From: Brachionus plicatilis
Lineage: Eukaryota > Rotifera > Eurotatoria > Ploima > Brachionidae
Assembly: GCA_010279815.1 (NCBI GenBank)
Contig: QEOQ01000070.1
Span: 478,473-542,472, forward strand
Direction: 5' to 3'
Length of the DNA: 64,000 nt
Shown: positions 46,528 through 57,458 of the stretch, piece by piece
How the letters are laid out: the number at the start of each line of letters is the position of its first letter
Position numbering within the stretch: the first letter of the stretch is position 1
The notes under the pieces: model-generated
Database searches by the model: none
Told to the model about the DNA's origin: nothing
What the model saw: only the letters and a program-made list of their open reading frames with translations
Program-made: the position numbers and the translations under genes

Positions 46528-49500
46528 CTAAAATGAATTAATAAATAAAAAAACTGATAGATAGTAGATAGAAAAATGGTGTTTTTTTGACGCGGTGTTC
46601 AGTTGGGTTTCAATGTGTTTGAATTGGTCTTGACTGGTAAGTTCGGCTTTGATGGCTCTTAAAAGCGGATAGGAGCCTTGTGAGCAATGTTTGCCATCAA
46701 AATCGTCCAGATCTATGCTCCATAGAAAAGCCCCGGACAAATTGTTTGCCTTTATGAAAAGCATCTAATAGTAAAAAAATAGTTATTGTGTCTTTAATAA
46801 ATTAGTTGTTTCACTTTTTCATAAATACTATCCAAGTCTTCATAACCGACCCAATATTTTTTGTCATAAACCAAAAATGGCCCAAGATTGTTTTGATTCC
46901 AAAATTTTTTAGAACCACTTTTTCCAATCTTGTCACATATCTTTAAATCAAAAAAATAAAAATAGGTAAAAAAAATAATAAAATTAACTAAATGATATTT
47001 ATAGAATTTATACAGGGTTGATCAAAAGTCAAACTTTAAAGTCAGAATCGTTAAAAGTCAAAGAACTATGAAATTTTTTTTTATACTTTAAAGTCATGGC
47101 TTGGACTTTCGTTTTAAAAATTTAGACTTGAACTAGGCCGCCCAAAAAACTTGCTGGAACGGCAATCCAACTGTCAGGATCACAGTCATATGATTTTTTA
47201 CCGTTCCAGGTAGCTACTTTAGCGGCCTACTAAATAAGAATCCCTAAAAGCTGCGTTTAAAGAAAAAAAATAAAAGTCAAAGTCCAGACTTGACTTTGAC
47301 TTTTGACCAACTCTGAATTTTATATAATCCATAAATTTTTTGTATTCCGGTGCAAATTGCATTAAAAATGTATTTTTGAATTTTTTATGGGAAAAAATTG
47401 ATTTTTTTGAAATATATTTATTAATTTTAAAAAACTAAAAAAATTGGGAAATTCCAATTATAGATTTTTAATAGTATTTTATAATTCAAATGGAAAAGTA
47501 TATTAAAAAGGCAAATTTATAACCCTCTTGACAAATTTAAAATCTAATGTTTGAAGTATTCATTTACAGAATACTTTTTTCAATTAATTGATTCATCAAA
47601 CTTGAATCTATTTATTTAAAAATTACCATTTTTGGGATTTAAAAAAGGGGTTCTACCAATTAAAATATAAAAAATGGAACCTTTAGAATCTGATCTTTTA
47701 AATAGAGAATGAAATCTTAGTGAACCATCACATCGATTTGGAATCAGATTTTGATTACTGGATAAGCAGCAATATTAGACTAACTAAAAGTGCTGTAATT
47801 ATGGTAAGAAGCAGATAAAGCTTGTTTGCAGATAAAGTAGTTAAAATGTTTTTTCCTAAAGATAAAAGAAAGCTTAAATTTTTTAATGTAATTTCTTTAA
47901 AATTTTTAAATTTTTTGCTCATTTTTTAAAATTTCTAAATTTTTGGCAAAATGTAAATAATTTTAAATTTTCAAATTTTGATATTTATAATTTTTTTGTG
48001 CAATATTTCAGAAAATTTTTATTTTGGATTTTTCATGAGTAAGTTGATTTTTTTAATTCTCTGAAATACTGTTTAAAAAAAAATATTAGAAAACATACAA
48101 ATATGAAAATTTAAAAATTTTAAATTATTTAAATTTTGCCAATTTTTTCAAACTTGAATCAATTCTAAACTATAATGCCTGGCGTTTCCCTTGATTTTGC
48201 ATCAAAAATTGAAATCATTATTCTGCTAATAATCTAATTTTTTTTTCAATATTCAACTGTGTTTTTCACTATTTAGCTCACTTTCTTGGACAAAATTTAA
48301 ATCAGGTGTTTAAAGCCATATTCAAGTTTTGTTTTAATTCCAGTTTTAACGGCATCTTGAAGTTGAAGATCAATTCAAAGGGGTTATTATTCGATATTAA
48401 AATTAATCTTTAAATTTATTTAAATAATTTTAATGTAAAATGCTTTACATGTTATGTAAATTAAACAATTTAAACAAATAAAGAAAATATTTTCTAAATC
48501 CATTAATAAAATCGATTTTTAAATTTAAATTTTGTTAAATTGATTTTTTGTAGAGTTTATTTTGAAATTTTTTATTTCAAAAGTATTTGTATCTGGCACT
48601 CAAAATTAAAATTAAATTTAATAATGAATTTCAAATATTAAAATTCCAAATAAGTAATAAAATGATAAGACCGATTTTTTCTACAAATATTTTTGGAATA
48701 AATTTTTTTTTTATTTTTAATTTATACATGTAAGACATTATAGATTAAAATTTTTCCAAAAAATTAAAAGATTAAGTTTAATATCAAACGATAACCTCTT
48801 TGAATTGAAATGATATATTGAATTGATCATCAACTTCAAGATGCCGTATTAACCTCACATTCTCAAAATGATCTGAATAAAAAGAACAGCGAACTTAGAA
48901 TTGATTAAATTGGTTTAAAAAATTATTTATCTACTGAAATATAAAAGAGCTTTACAGACAGTTATCGAAAAAAATTTTAAAAAAATAACAAAAAACAAAT
49001 ATTCTATCGTCAATTAGTCAAAAAAATTGCGCAAAAAATGCAGAATAAAAGATTAAAACATTTAAAATTATCTTAAACTTCAATCTTCAATTTAATAAAT
49101 TTCGTTTATTTAAAAAAAAATTATTTTCCTAGAACTTGTAAAAATTTAACATTTAAATAAAATCGAATTTTATTACAAAATTTTGGACTTGTCAAATTTG
49201 TTATCTAGCGGTCATATTATTATACTGATTTATTTTTGAAGGTAAATTTTATGATTAAAAAACATCATCTTAATATCTCGATTTACAAATTAATTTTTTA
49301 ATTAACTCAAAAAAAAAATTTCGTGACAACTAAATTTTGTGATCAAAATTTTCATCAAAAAAAATATTTTAATACTTTTAGTAATATTTTTTCATAGCAA
49401 ACATTCTTTACCTAACTTGATTTTTAATAATTGCAAAACTGACCATAAATATTATTATCATTATTATTTATTCAGTAAACACCGCGAGGTTGATATAAAA

Positions 49501-51159
49501 AAAAAAAATAAAATAAAGTTTTGTCTTTCTAAATAAATATAAAGAATAAAATAGAATTTTTTCATAATTGTGTTAGTCACATGATTTGATTGAAATACTT
49601 TTTCAAATTCGATTGTTTTTTGTTTTAAGTTTAAAAAAAATATTTTTTTATAAAAAAATATTATTATGCAGAATTATCAATAATACTTTAAATTTATCTC
49701 TTAAACATCAAAATGTGTCCTTGCATTATATTTTATAATTAAAACTTTTGAGCATGATCAGGAAATTAACCCTGCATCTAAATTTAAGTTTCAAAATTAT
49801 TTCACTTAAGGGTATACGGTTTATTATTTTTATTCAAAATTGATGGCAATGCAAAGGATAAAAAATGATAAAAGATATAAAAAAAAAATCCAATTTAATC
49901 CTATTTTTCTTATTTTTTTTGTCACACTTAACTGCTTATTTTATATGAATTATTTTTTATTTAATCAAAAAATTACTTCAAAATAAGAGAGAACACCGTC
50001 TTCTTGTGTTATGTTACCGGGCATTGCAGGTCCAAGAGCTGGTGAGCCAGCTTTTGTTCTATTGGGATTTTCAAGCTCAAAAGATCTTCCATAAGCCGGA
50101 ATTCCAATCACCAGTTTATTTGGATTTGCTCCATTAGTGATGTATTTTGCTACAGTTGATGCCTTAAAAAACCTAATTGCTTCCAGTTTTTTTCATTTGA
50201 CAAAGACTTACAATGTTAAATGCTGACTGAATTCCTTCCTCGTTGGTCAAAGGAAACAAAGCCGATGTGATCCGTGTTTTTTTTTCTCTACTACTTTTTA
50301 AGTCAAATGTTAATAATAAAAGATAATCCAAATGATTGAATATTTTTTCATTTTCATAAAATTTATCGATCCAATCTACCCGGCCAGCCATCGCAGCCAT
50401 CAATAACAATTCTGAATTTTTGGTCTTGAGACTTTCTTGTTTAAACTTTTCTTTCATTATCTTAAAAAATTTAGTTCTGTAAATAAAATATATGAGAATT
50501 TTTTGATTACTTTAACTAGGATTGAAAATCCTTGCTTGGTATGCGGCAGTGAACCACGATTGAGCATGTTTGGAAATTCATAGTCTAAAAGAACGCCATC
50601 AAAGTTAAATTTACGCAAAAATTTAATTATATTGTCTGAGAAAATTTCAATTTGCTTAAAAGAAAAAAAATTATTATAAGAAAAAAAAATTAAATTAATG
50701 GAAAATACTTTTGTATTTTTGGGATTGGTGACTGAGTTGAAACCGTATGATTTAGTGTCATAGGTTCCGATTACAAGAATTATTTTTAATTTTTTGTACT
50801 TTGACTTGCTATTCAATATTTTTTCTAAATTTTCCTAGTAAAAAAATTTTTTTTTTCTTCGGTCTATTATTAATATTTTTCAATTAATTGTTACTGAAAT
50901 ATTTTGTTGCATAAAGCCGACCGTGAGGGTGTTGGGATCAATTAGCGCAGCTGAGTACAAAATATGTGAACAAAGGTCATAGTCAATAAGATCGGGTGAA
51001 AAAGGCTTTAAATGTCGCTTTTCTGCCCAGTTAACATACCAGCACATGTGGACATAGCCTTGGACTGGAAAACAAATGAAAAAAGTTCTTTGAGTATCAA
51101 AACATACCTTTTTGTGAAAAATAAACTAGAACCATGGAAATTGAGAAAAAATAGTGCAT
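46528..51159 (-). CDS. GH18 chitinase-like protein, 8 exons, 429 aa
   Basis: Exons 51159-51108, 51064-50895, 50834-50709, 50654-50511, 50460-50212, 50162-49977, 46940-46815 and 46764-46528 join in frame (1290 bp). MHYFFSISMVLVYFSQK is a signal peptide. The TIM-barrel landmarks are in order: MCWYVNWAEKRHLKPFSPDL, LCSHILYSAALID, FNFDGVLLDYEFP, LLLLTFDLKSS, KLVIGIPAYGRSFEL and LSGAFLWSIDLDDFDG. GH18 enzymes cleave chitin using the Glu of DGxDxDxE. Here the Glu and its neighbouring Asp remain (DGVLLDYE) but the middle Asp is Leu, and the M-x-Y-D motif is L-T-F-D, so activity may be weak or lost, as in chitinase-like lectins. There is no chitin-binding domain. The hydrophobic C-terminus FSIYYLSVFLFINSF could be a GPI-anchor signal. 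Confidence 0.92.
47013..47315. mobile_element. CAGAGTTG-family (hAT-like) MITE
   Basis: Ends CAGGGTTGATCAAAAGTCAA and, inverted, CAGAGTTGGTCAAAAGTCAA. Flanks AATTTATA and AATTTTAT are an almost matching 8-bp duplication. In intron 6 of the GH18 gene. It contains the nested element at 47136-47227. Confidence 0.65.
47136..47227. mobile_element. 92-bp TA-flanked MITE nested in the hAT-like MITE
   Basis: Ends GGCCGC...GCTGGAACGG and the inverted GGCCGC...CCTGGAACGG, each bordered by TA (47134-47135 and 47228-47229). It is markedly GC-richer than the surroundings. Confidence 0.6.
48351..48845. mobile_element. GGCATCTTGAAG-family MITE, copy 2
   Basis: Ends GGCATCTTGAAGTTGAAGAT and CATCAACTTCAAGATGCC. 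Flanks GTTTTAAC (48343-48350) and GTATTAAC (48846-48853) differ by one base. In intron 6 of the GH18 gene. Confidence 0.8.
49445..49495 (-). repeat. LINE-type 3' end: weak hairpin plus AAT tail
   Basis: AACACCGCGAGGTT next to AAT simple repeats, the same arrangement on the minus strand as the other LINE 3' ends, with no RT left. Confidence 0.35.
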
Positions 51160-51652
51160 TTTGGCAAAAAATTGCTCTAACCAATTTTTATGAATGATAG
51201 AGGAAAATTTTTAAATATTGTATTTTTTTGTTTTTTCATTTAAGTATCTTATTTATAAACAATAATTAATGATTGTTTTAAAAACCGGTCTTTAATGATC
51301 AGATTTAGATCATATTATTAGGCAAATTAGGGTTTTTTTGTTGTAATCCTTTAAGAAGCTATCCTAATCCTTTAATATCAAATGTTACAAAATTTCACTT
51401 AATACTTTTTCAATGATTGCATTCAAAGACACCTTGAGCAAAATGATTTTTGACATTTATTTACTCTTTAGAAGTGCAGCACTAAATTTTTGAAATTGTC
51501 ATGGTTAAGTCTCAAAACAACGAAATGCTTGAGAAAAAAGATCAGCATATTAGCTAAAAAAATAATATTTAAAAGGTTAACACAAATCGATCAATTGTAT
51601 GATCTACTGGTATTTTTATTTACATCACTATTATTGAAGGTAAATTTTGTAC
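51160..51652. other. intergenic stretch upstream of the GH18 gene
   Basis: No gene seen; the minus-strand promoter region of the chitinase-like gene. The 83-codon plus frame at 51490-51741 runs into a MITE and is not coding. Confidence 0.4.
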
Positions 51653-51660
51653 CCAAAAAT

Positions 51661-52188
51661 GGCATCTTGAAGTTGATGATCAATTCAAAAAATCATTTAA
51701 ATTCAGAAAGTTTATCCTTAGATATTAAAATAGATCTTTGATTTAATCTGAATAATTGTAATGTAACATGCTTTACATGCAATGTAGATTTAGAAAATAA
51801 AAATAAATTGAAGAAATATTTTCTCAATCTATTGATAATCGATTTTTATATTTAAATGTATTCACTGATTTTTGTAAAGTTTATTTGAAAATTTTTGTTT
51901 CAAAAGAATTTGTGTTTAGCATTCTCAATTAAATTTAAAAAAGAAATTCAAAATAAGTTATAAAATGTAAATAAAACTTTTCAGAAAATCAGTTTAATAA
52001 ATTAAAAATCGATTTTATCAATGGATTGAGAAAATGTTCCTTCAATTTTTTTTTTTTAAATCTACATTGCATGTAAAGCATGTTACATTACAATTATTTA
52101 AATTAAACCAAAGATTTATTTTAATATCAAAAGATAAACTTTTTGAATTGAAATGATATTTTGAATTGATCATCAACTTCAAGATTCC
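51661..52188. mobile_element. GGCATCTTGAAG-family MITE, copy 3, perfect 8-bp duplication
   Basis: Ends GGCATCTTGAAGTTGATGAT and ATCATCAACTTCAAGATTCC. CCAAAAAT flanks both sides (51653-51660 and 52189-52196). Inner arms share AATGTAACATGCTTTACATG and its inverse. Intergenic. Confidence 0.85.
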
Positions 52189-52196
52189 CCAAAAAT

Positions 52197-53406
52197 CATC
52201 TTTATTTTTAGTTAATTTTTATGATAAAAAATGAGCCTTTAAATTTAGCAAAGTTTCATCAAAAGGTTTTTTAGATAATTTAACACTTTTGTCAACAAGA
52301 TTCTTGGTAAGATTTTCCAAAAATAATAAATATGGGTAAAATAGAAATAAAAATTTTTTATATTTTCTTTCAATTATTAAATAGAATTCCCCAATAATTA
52401 TGATTATAGATAAAAAAAAATTTTAATACTAAACTACAGCGATGCTCCACTATTTGTTTTTTACAAATTAGGTTAAATATAATAAATTTTGGTTTTATAA
52501 AAGTAAAAAATGATAAATTTACCATATTTTACTTAAAATGCTGTAAAACAAAAAAGTTATAAACAATAAAAAATAATTGAAAATAGAAAATTGAAAATGT
52601 TGGATTCTATTTAATTAAGTATAAAATTTATAAAAAAATTAATTTATACTATAAATTAATTTTTTTATGAATAATTTTAATAATTGGGAAATTTTTATTT
52701 TTATCAAATTTTGCAATTTGAGAACTAAATTTCTCTTTTTGGACAACCATTAGAAGTCTTAGAAATTAGTGTTTTTATAACAAAATAGATATTATTTTTT
52801 CAAAAACATTTTTATGATCTTTTCTAATATAAAAACTAATGCTTCTGAAAAGATAGATATTTGTGAAAATGATACACAATTTGCTAAAGAAATAAATCAT
52901 TTGGATTTCAAAATGAGTCTTTAAATCTTTGAATGTTTAAATATATCAATTTGTTTTTTACTGATTTAAGAATAATTCAAAAAAATTTAATTAAATATTT
53001 AAATTATTTACTTTATTTGAATAATTAAAAAAAAATATTATTTTTTTAATTTGTAATAATTTTTCTTTTTAAAATTAAATAAAAGAAATTTTAATCGATC
53101 TTTCATCACCTCATCGATACATATCGGTAAAAAATAGTTTGATTGGCATAATCCAGAGTTGTTTAAAAGTCCAAAAATAAATTCCGACAAATAAATAAAG
53201 TCCGGACTTTTATTTTTTAAGTTCGAGCAAAAGACTTTATTTTTATTTTTATAAGATTTTAGTTTTCAGTTTTAGGTGTGTCAATTAAGCAAATGAAAAG
53301 TTTAATTGCCATTTTATTACAATAATTCCTTAAAAAATTCTTCTCTTAAATTTATTATTTTTTCTTTATTAATTTAAAAATCTAATTAAATCTAAATTAA
53401 AAAATA
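52197..53406. other. intergenic stretch
   Basis: AT-rich. A half element of the CAGAGTTG family starts at 53154 (CAGAGTTGTTTAAAAGTCC, preceded by GCATAATC) without a recognisable right end. No gene. Confidence 0.4.
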
Positions 53407-54225
53407 TTAACAGCATAGCATTTCATCCTGTTTGGTAGCTTGAATAGTGGCCGAAGCAACAAAATTTTGAACTTCTCCCGTAGGCTCCCAATCTTTGATA
53501 AATTGTCTGCTATTTTCATTTATCTTTATATTTGTTCTCTGAAAACCAGCATTGTTCAAAAATTCATTCAATTCATCTAGAGTACTGGCACCAGTCCCGC
53601 ATCCATTATACAATTCTTGACTATTTTTGACCCAGTCGGGTATTGGCGATGTGGCAATCATGTCCGATATAGCTATTTGGCCCCCAGGTTTATGATCTCG
53701 ATAAGCTTCCCTATAAACTTTATTTTTGGCCGGAGATAAGTTAACCACGCAATTTGAAATAATTATATCAATTCAATTGTCTTCAATTGGCAATGACTCA
53801 ATTTCTCCAAGTCTAAATTCCACGTTTTTGTAGCCATTTTTTTCAGCTATTCTTCTTGCTTTTTCAATCATGCCCTGAGTCATGTCTACGTCAATTACGC
53901 GACCAGCTTCACCTCCTTTTCTTCTTGCAATGAAGCAGTCAAAACCAGCACCGCTTCCCAGATCCAAAACGGTTTGGCCTTCTTCTATTTGAGCAATGGA
54001 ATTGGGATTTCCACAACCAAGGCCCAAAATGGCTTCATCTGGAACATTGTTCAATTCTTCATCAGTATAGCCCAATTGTTTGTTATAATCTTTTTGTGGA
54101 AAGCTTGTCGCGCCACCGCAGCTCAATGGATTGACCAAATCTTTATTGTTCGACGTGTCAGCTGCTATTTGACCATAGCAACCTTTGACAGATTCCTTGA
54201 CAATTGAAATACCACTATCAGACAT
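53407..54225 (-). CDS. AS3MT: arsenite methyltransferase (ArsM/AS3MT type) with one in-frame TGA
   Basis: Intronless 273-codon frame. Residues 1-150 and 152-272 are in one frame, separated only by TGA (53773-53775) between LPIEDN and IDIIISNCVVNL; bacterial ArsM proteins usually have a small residue such as Ser there. SAM-binding motif I VLDLGSGAGFDCF and motifs GYTDEELNNVP, LGLGCGNP, EIESLPIED, SNCVVNLSPAK and YNGCGTGAST are all present, including the conserved cysteines of SC, SNC and GCG. The product would methylate As(III) using S-adenosylmethionine in the cytosol. Short length and wording are closer to bacterial ArsM than to longer vertebrate AS3MT, suggesting horizontal origin. TGA may be a nonsense mutation, a sequence error or, less likely, recoding. 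Confidence 0.88.
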
Positions 54226-54355
54226 ATTATTTTCTAGATTTGATATTTAAAAAAAAATCAATGCAAAAATTAAGCTTAGAAGGTAAGGATTATTTTTCTG
54301 TTTGTCCAAAATCAAGAAATGTATCTTTTAATAATGTTTAATTTAATTATTTGAT

Positions 54356-54896
54356 GGCTATGTATTAGATTAGCACAGGTAAAATTAGCAAGGTTAATTG
54401 AACACGATTAATTTAGCAAATTTAAAATAGTAAGAAAAAAAGTTAGCAATTAAGTTAGTAAAATTCAGCAAAAAAATAGCAAAATAAAAACAAAAAAAAA
54501 TAGCAATTAAGAAAAAAGAATAAAATATAGTATAGAAAAAAATCACACAACTTAGAAAGCGCGTTTTTGAAAAACTAATTAATAATGGCTGTAAATGAAT
54601 TGGTTAATGACTATATAGTATTGGACGAAAGAATAAAAGAAGTTGTAAACCGATATTCATTGGATACTTTTGATAAATTTTACGAAAATTTATCTTTAAT
54701 TTTAGATTATTAATTTTGGTTCAAAAAAAATGCTAAATTGATTGATTTTTTTTTTTGCTTAATTGATTAAATTTTTTTATTTGCTAAGAAAAAAAAGTGA
54801 TTTGCTAAAATAAATTTGCTACTTTAATTTTGCTATTTTATTTTTTTGCTTAATTAATCTTATTTGATTTAATTGTTGCTAATTTAAACCTCTCCC
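54356..54896. mobile_element. Mutator-like MITE, 541 bp, perfect 9-bp duplication
   Basis: TTATTTGAT is duplicated exactly at 54347-54355 and 54897-54905. The ends start GGCTATGTATTAGATTAGCA and, inverted, GGGAGAGGTTTAAATTAGCA. Copies of TTAGCAA are repeated many times in both terminal regions with opposite orientation. A 42-codon frame lies in the middle (54584-54712). Confidence 0.7.
54584..54712 (+). pseudogene. 42-codon frame inside the Mutator-like MITE
   Basis: MAVNELVNDYIVLDERIKEV then VNRYSLDTFDKFYENLSLIL and stop. Hydrophilic, helical-looking, between the inverted TTAGCAA clusters. It may be a leftover of a transposase or a chance frame; no domain recognised. Confidence 0.3.
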
Positions 54897-55213
54897 TTAT
54901 TTGATAATAAAAAGCTTGATTGTAAAGTGAACTTTAAAAAAAAATCAAGCAGAATTAAATTCTTTAAAAAAAAATTGTTGCTAAATTATTCAAATTTAAA
55001 AAAACTTTATCAGAAAATTAAAATTTTTAGTTTTTTGAAAAATTCATCCAGCTTTAAAATAATTTTTTTTTTTAAAAATCATAAAAACGCGTAAATCGGT
55101 CAGAAATAAATTTTTATTTTAAGAAATATTTAAGCAGAAATAGAAAAAATTTAATTTTTTATTCAAAAATTAGGAAAAAAATAAAAATTCTTTTTCAAAC
55201 CTGCTAAATGTTC

Positions 55214-55877
55214 GGTAGTCAGACCAATCCGACAAAGTCACTTCCGACAAGTCATTTCCGACAAATCACGATCCGACAATGCCTTTTCCGACAAAATAAT
55301 TTCCGATAAGTCAATTCCGACAAATCCCGATCCGACAATTTTTTATTTAACAATTAAATAAAAAATAATTAATTAAAAAGGTTTTAGCAGCGTTCATTGC
55401 ACCTTATTCAATTCCTTCATAATCGTCCTTGTTTTAAGATCTGGTTTAATTTCTAAAATTTTTTTGTTGCCTATTTGGTGACCAAAATTGGTAATTGGTT
55501 GTTTGGTAATGGTATTTTCAAATTTTTTAATGGTTGCTAGGCAACCAGAAGATTCGTTTTCACTACAAATTCAAGATTTGTATCCAATTAACTTCGATTC
55601 ATATTTAAATCGATACTTTTCAGTTAAGTAACCAATACATAGTTTCCCTTTGGTGGTTTAAAACTCAATAAAAGTATTATCTTGACTTTGAGACATATCA
55701 GTTATAAAATAAATTTGGTGACAATACTATTTTTTTGGACAATTTTTATTTGATATTACTTAAAAATCTTTGTCGGAAAAGTAACTTTTTATTTAATTGT
55801 TAAATAAAAAATTGTCGGATCGGGATTTGTCGGAAATGACTTGTCGGAAGTGACTTTGTCGGATAGGTCTGCCAGCC
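55214..55877. mobile_element. Mutator-like element, 664 bp, perfect 8-bp duplication
   Basis: AAATGTTC is duplicated exactly (55206-55213 and 55878-55885). The ends are GGTAGTCAGACC and, inverted, GGCTGGCAGACC, followed on both sides by at least four regularly spaced TCCGACAA motifs in opposite orientation. The interior carries a decayed FLYWCH-type frame on the minus strand. Confidence 0.8.
55394..55696 (-). pseudogene. decayed FLYWCH zinc-finger ORF in the Mutator-like element
   Basis: From ATG at 55696: MSQSQDNTFIEF, stop, TTKGKLCIGYLTEKYRFKYE, SKLIGYKS, TGA, ICSENESSGCLATIKKF, then NFGHQIGN and a Lys-rich end. It follows the FLYWCH pattern (F..., kGk, GY..., W-x-C, gC.A, n, H) with the TGA exactly at the Trp position of W-x-C, i.e. 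TGG to TGA. Two stops make it dead. FLYWCH domains commonly accompany Mutator-type transposases, which fits the 8-bp duplication and GG ends. ~100 codons, so a DNA-binding domain only, without a DDE catalytic part. Confidence 0.6.
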
Positions 55878-55885
55878 AAATGTTC

Positions 55886-56552
55886 ATCAAGATATTTTAA
55901 TTTTTGAATTTTTTTTAAATAAATTGTGATTCAAAGCACTCTTTGTGATCTTTTGCTTCATAAAATCATGAAATTTAGATTAATAAATTTGAAAATTGTT
56001 ATTGAGTTCTCTAAATGTTAGAAAGTAGCAACACTAATTAGATTTTATTTTTAAAATTTAGTTATGTGTAAATTATAAATCAGATAAATCAAATGTATTT
56101 TTTCGAGGAAATTCAAAATAATATATTAATCAACTTTGATTAGGATATTTTATTTCTATTTCTTAAAAAAAATATAAATAATGAGGTAATATTTTTTTGT
56201 AATCATTCAAAATTTTAAAATTTTATAATTCCGATACAATCTCATTTATACTGATTTATCAATAATTCAACAATAATAACTCCACAGTCAAGCTAAAAAC
56301 GATGACTTAATGGATGTTTCAGATTTAAGTGGTGGGTTTCTTCTAAGCTTGTTTTTAAGTCGCAAGTTTAAGTTGATGTTTAAGCAAGTTTAAGATTTGG
56401 TATTAAAATCATAACTTTGCTTAAACCTAAAAAATCAACTAGATGGAAAAAAAAATTGAAAATTGACTAGACTTAAGACAACTGTTTGAATCAGCTTTTG
56501 TTTAGAGAAAGTCATCCACCTAGTTTTGTATACGTGTATGATATATAAAATT
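55886..56552. other. intergenic stretch
   Basis: AT-rich; contains loose AAGTTTAAG and GACTTAA words near 56290-56410 but no definable element or gene. Confidence 0.4.
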
Positions 56553-56915
56553 CAGAGTTTTAAGTCACAAGTCTTAAGTCAGATCAAGTCAATGACTTAA
56601 AAATTATTTTTTTTTTTCAGTTAAGTCAATGATTTAATAAATCCATATTTGATACCAATAAAGTAGTTGCTTCCAAATTCATGGCTGTTTTGACCCATGT
56701 GGTCTGTTAATGTAACCAAATTATGAAAAAATTCTTTCAACTGGTCCAAATGAAGCAGATATTGATAAAAATTTTTGTGTAAGTCATAACTTAGACTTAA
56801 TAAAAAAAAAAAATTTTAAGTCATTAACTTTGACTTAAGAAAAAAATTTTGAGTCATGACTCTGAATTAAATTTTTGTGACTTAGACTTAAAACTGTGAC
56901 TTAAAAACAAGTCTG
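56553..56915. mobile_element. CAGAGTTG-family (hAT-like) MITE, 363 bp
   Basis: Ends CAGAGTTTTAAGTCACAAGT and, inverted, CAGACTTGTTTTTAAGTCAC. Flanks ATAAAATT (56545-56552) and ATACAATT (56916-56923) differ by one base. GACTTAA words fill both arms. Confidence 0.7.
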
Positions 56916-56980
56916 ATACAATTCACGTAAGATTACGCAAGCTTACTAAAAATAATGTAAAATTACGTAATTTAGGGCAA

Positions 56981-57295
56981 AATGTTATTTATTGTACATT
57001 TTTATATTTTTACATTTTTACATTTTTGAGAGAAAAAATAAAAACCTCAAAATAAAAAAACTTTAAAAAATTTTCATTAAGAAAAGTAATAATAAATTCG
57101 CAATTACTTAAAAAGGAGTTTTCGAAAGATTTAAATGTAAAAACCAAGGATAATTTTTGAAAATCCCTTTTAATTAATTGCGAATTTATTATTACTTTTC
57201 TTTAATGAAAATTTTTTAAAGTTTTTTTATTTTGAGGTTTTTATTTTTTCTCTCAAAAATGTAAAAATGTACAATAAATAACATTTTGCCGTAAT
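56981..57295. mobile_element. hairpin MITE, ~315 bp
   Basis: Arms of ~130 bp: GTTATTTATTGTACATTTTT on the left mirrors AAATGTACAATAAATAAC on the right, continuing through GAGAGAAAAAATAAAAACCT. The flanks carry ATTACGTAA words of the 7674 family. Confidence 0.6.
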
Positions 57296-57458
57296 TTAGC
57301 TCATTATGGGCCTTTTTTTAGAAATTAAAATCTTAAATGAAGAAAATTTAGATATTGATGTCTCGGTCACAAAGCTATTATTTAACATATTTAATTAAGC
57401 TAATATTTAAATAAAATTTTTTTATTGAATAAAAAAAATATAGAGTAAAAAATAAAAA

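Noticed and set aside
53000..53406. SECIS element for the TGA in the methyltransferase
   Set aside because: I saw no convincing ATGA/GA core with an AA loop in the 3' flank, but I could not fold the sequence, so recoding is only left open.
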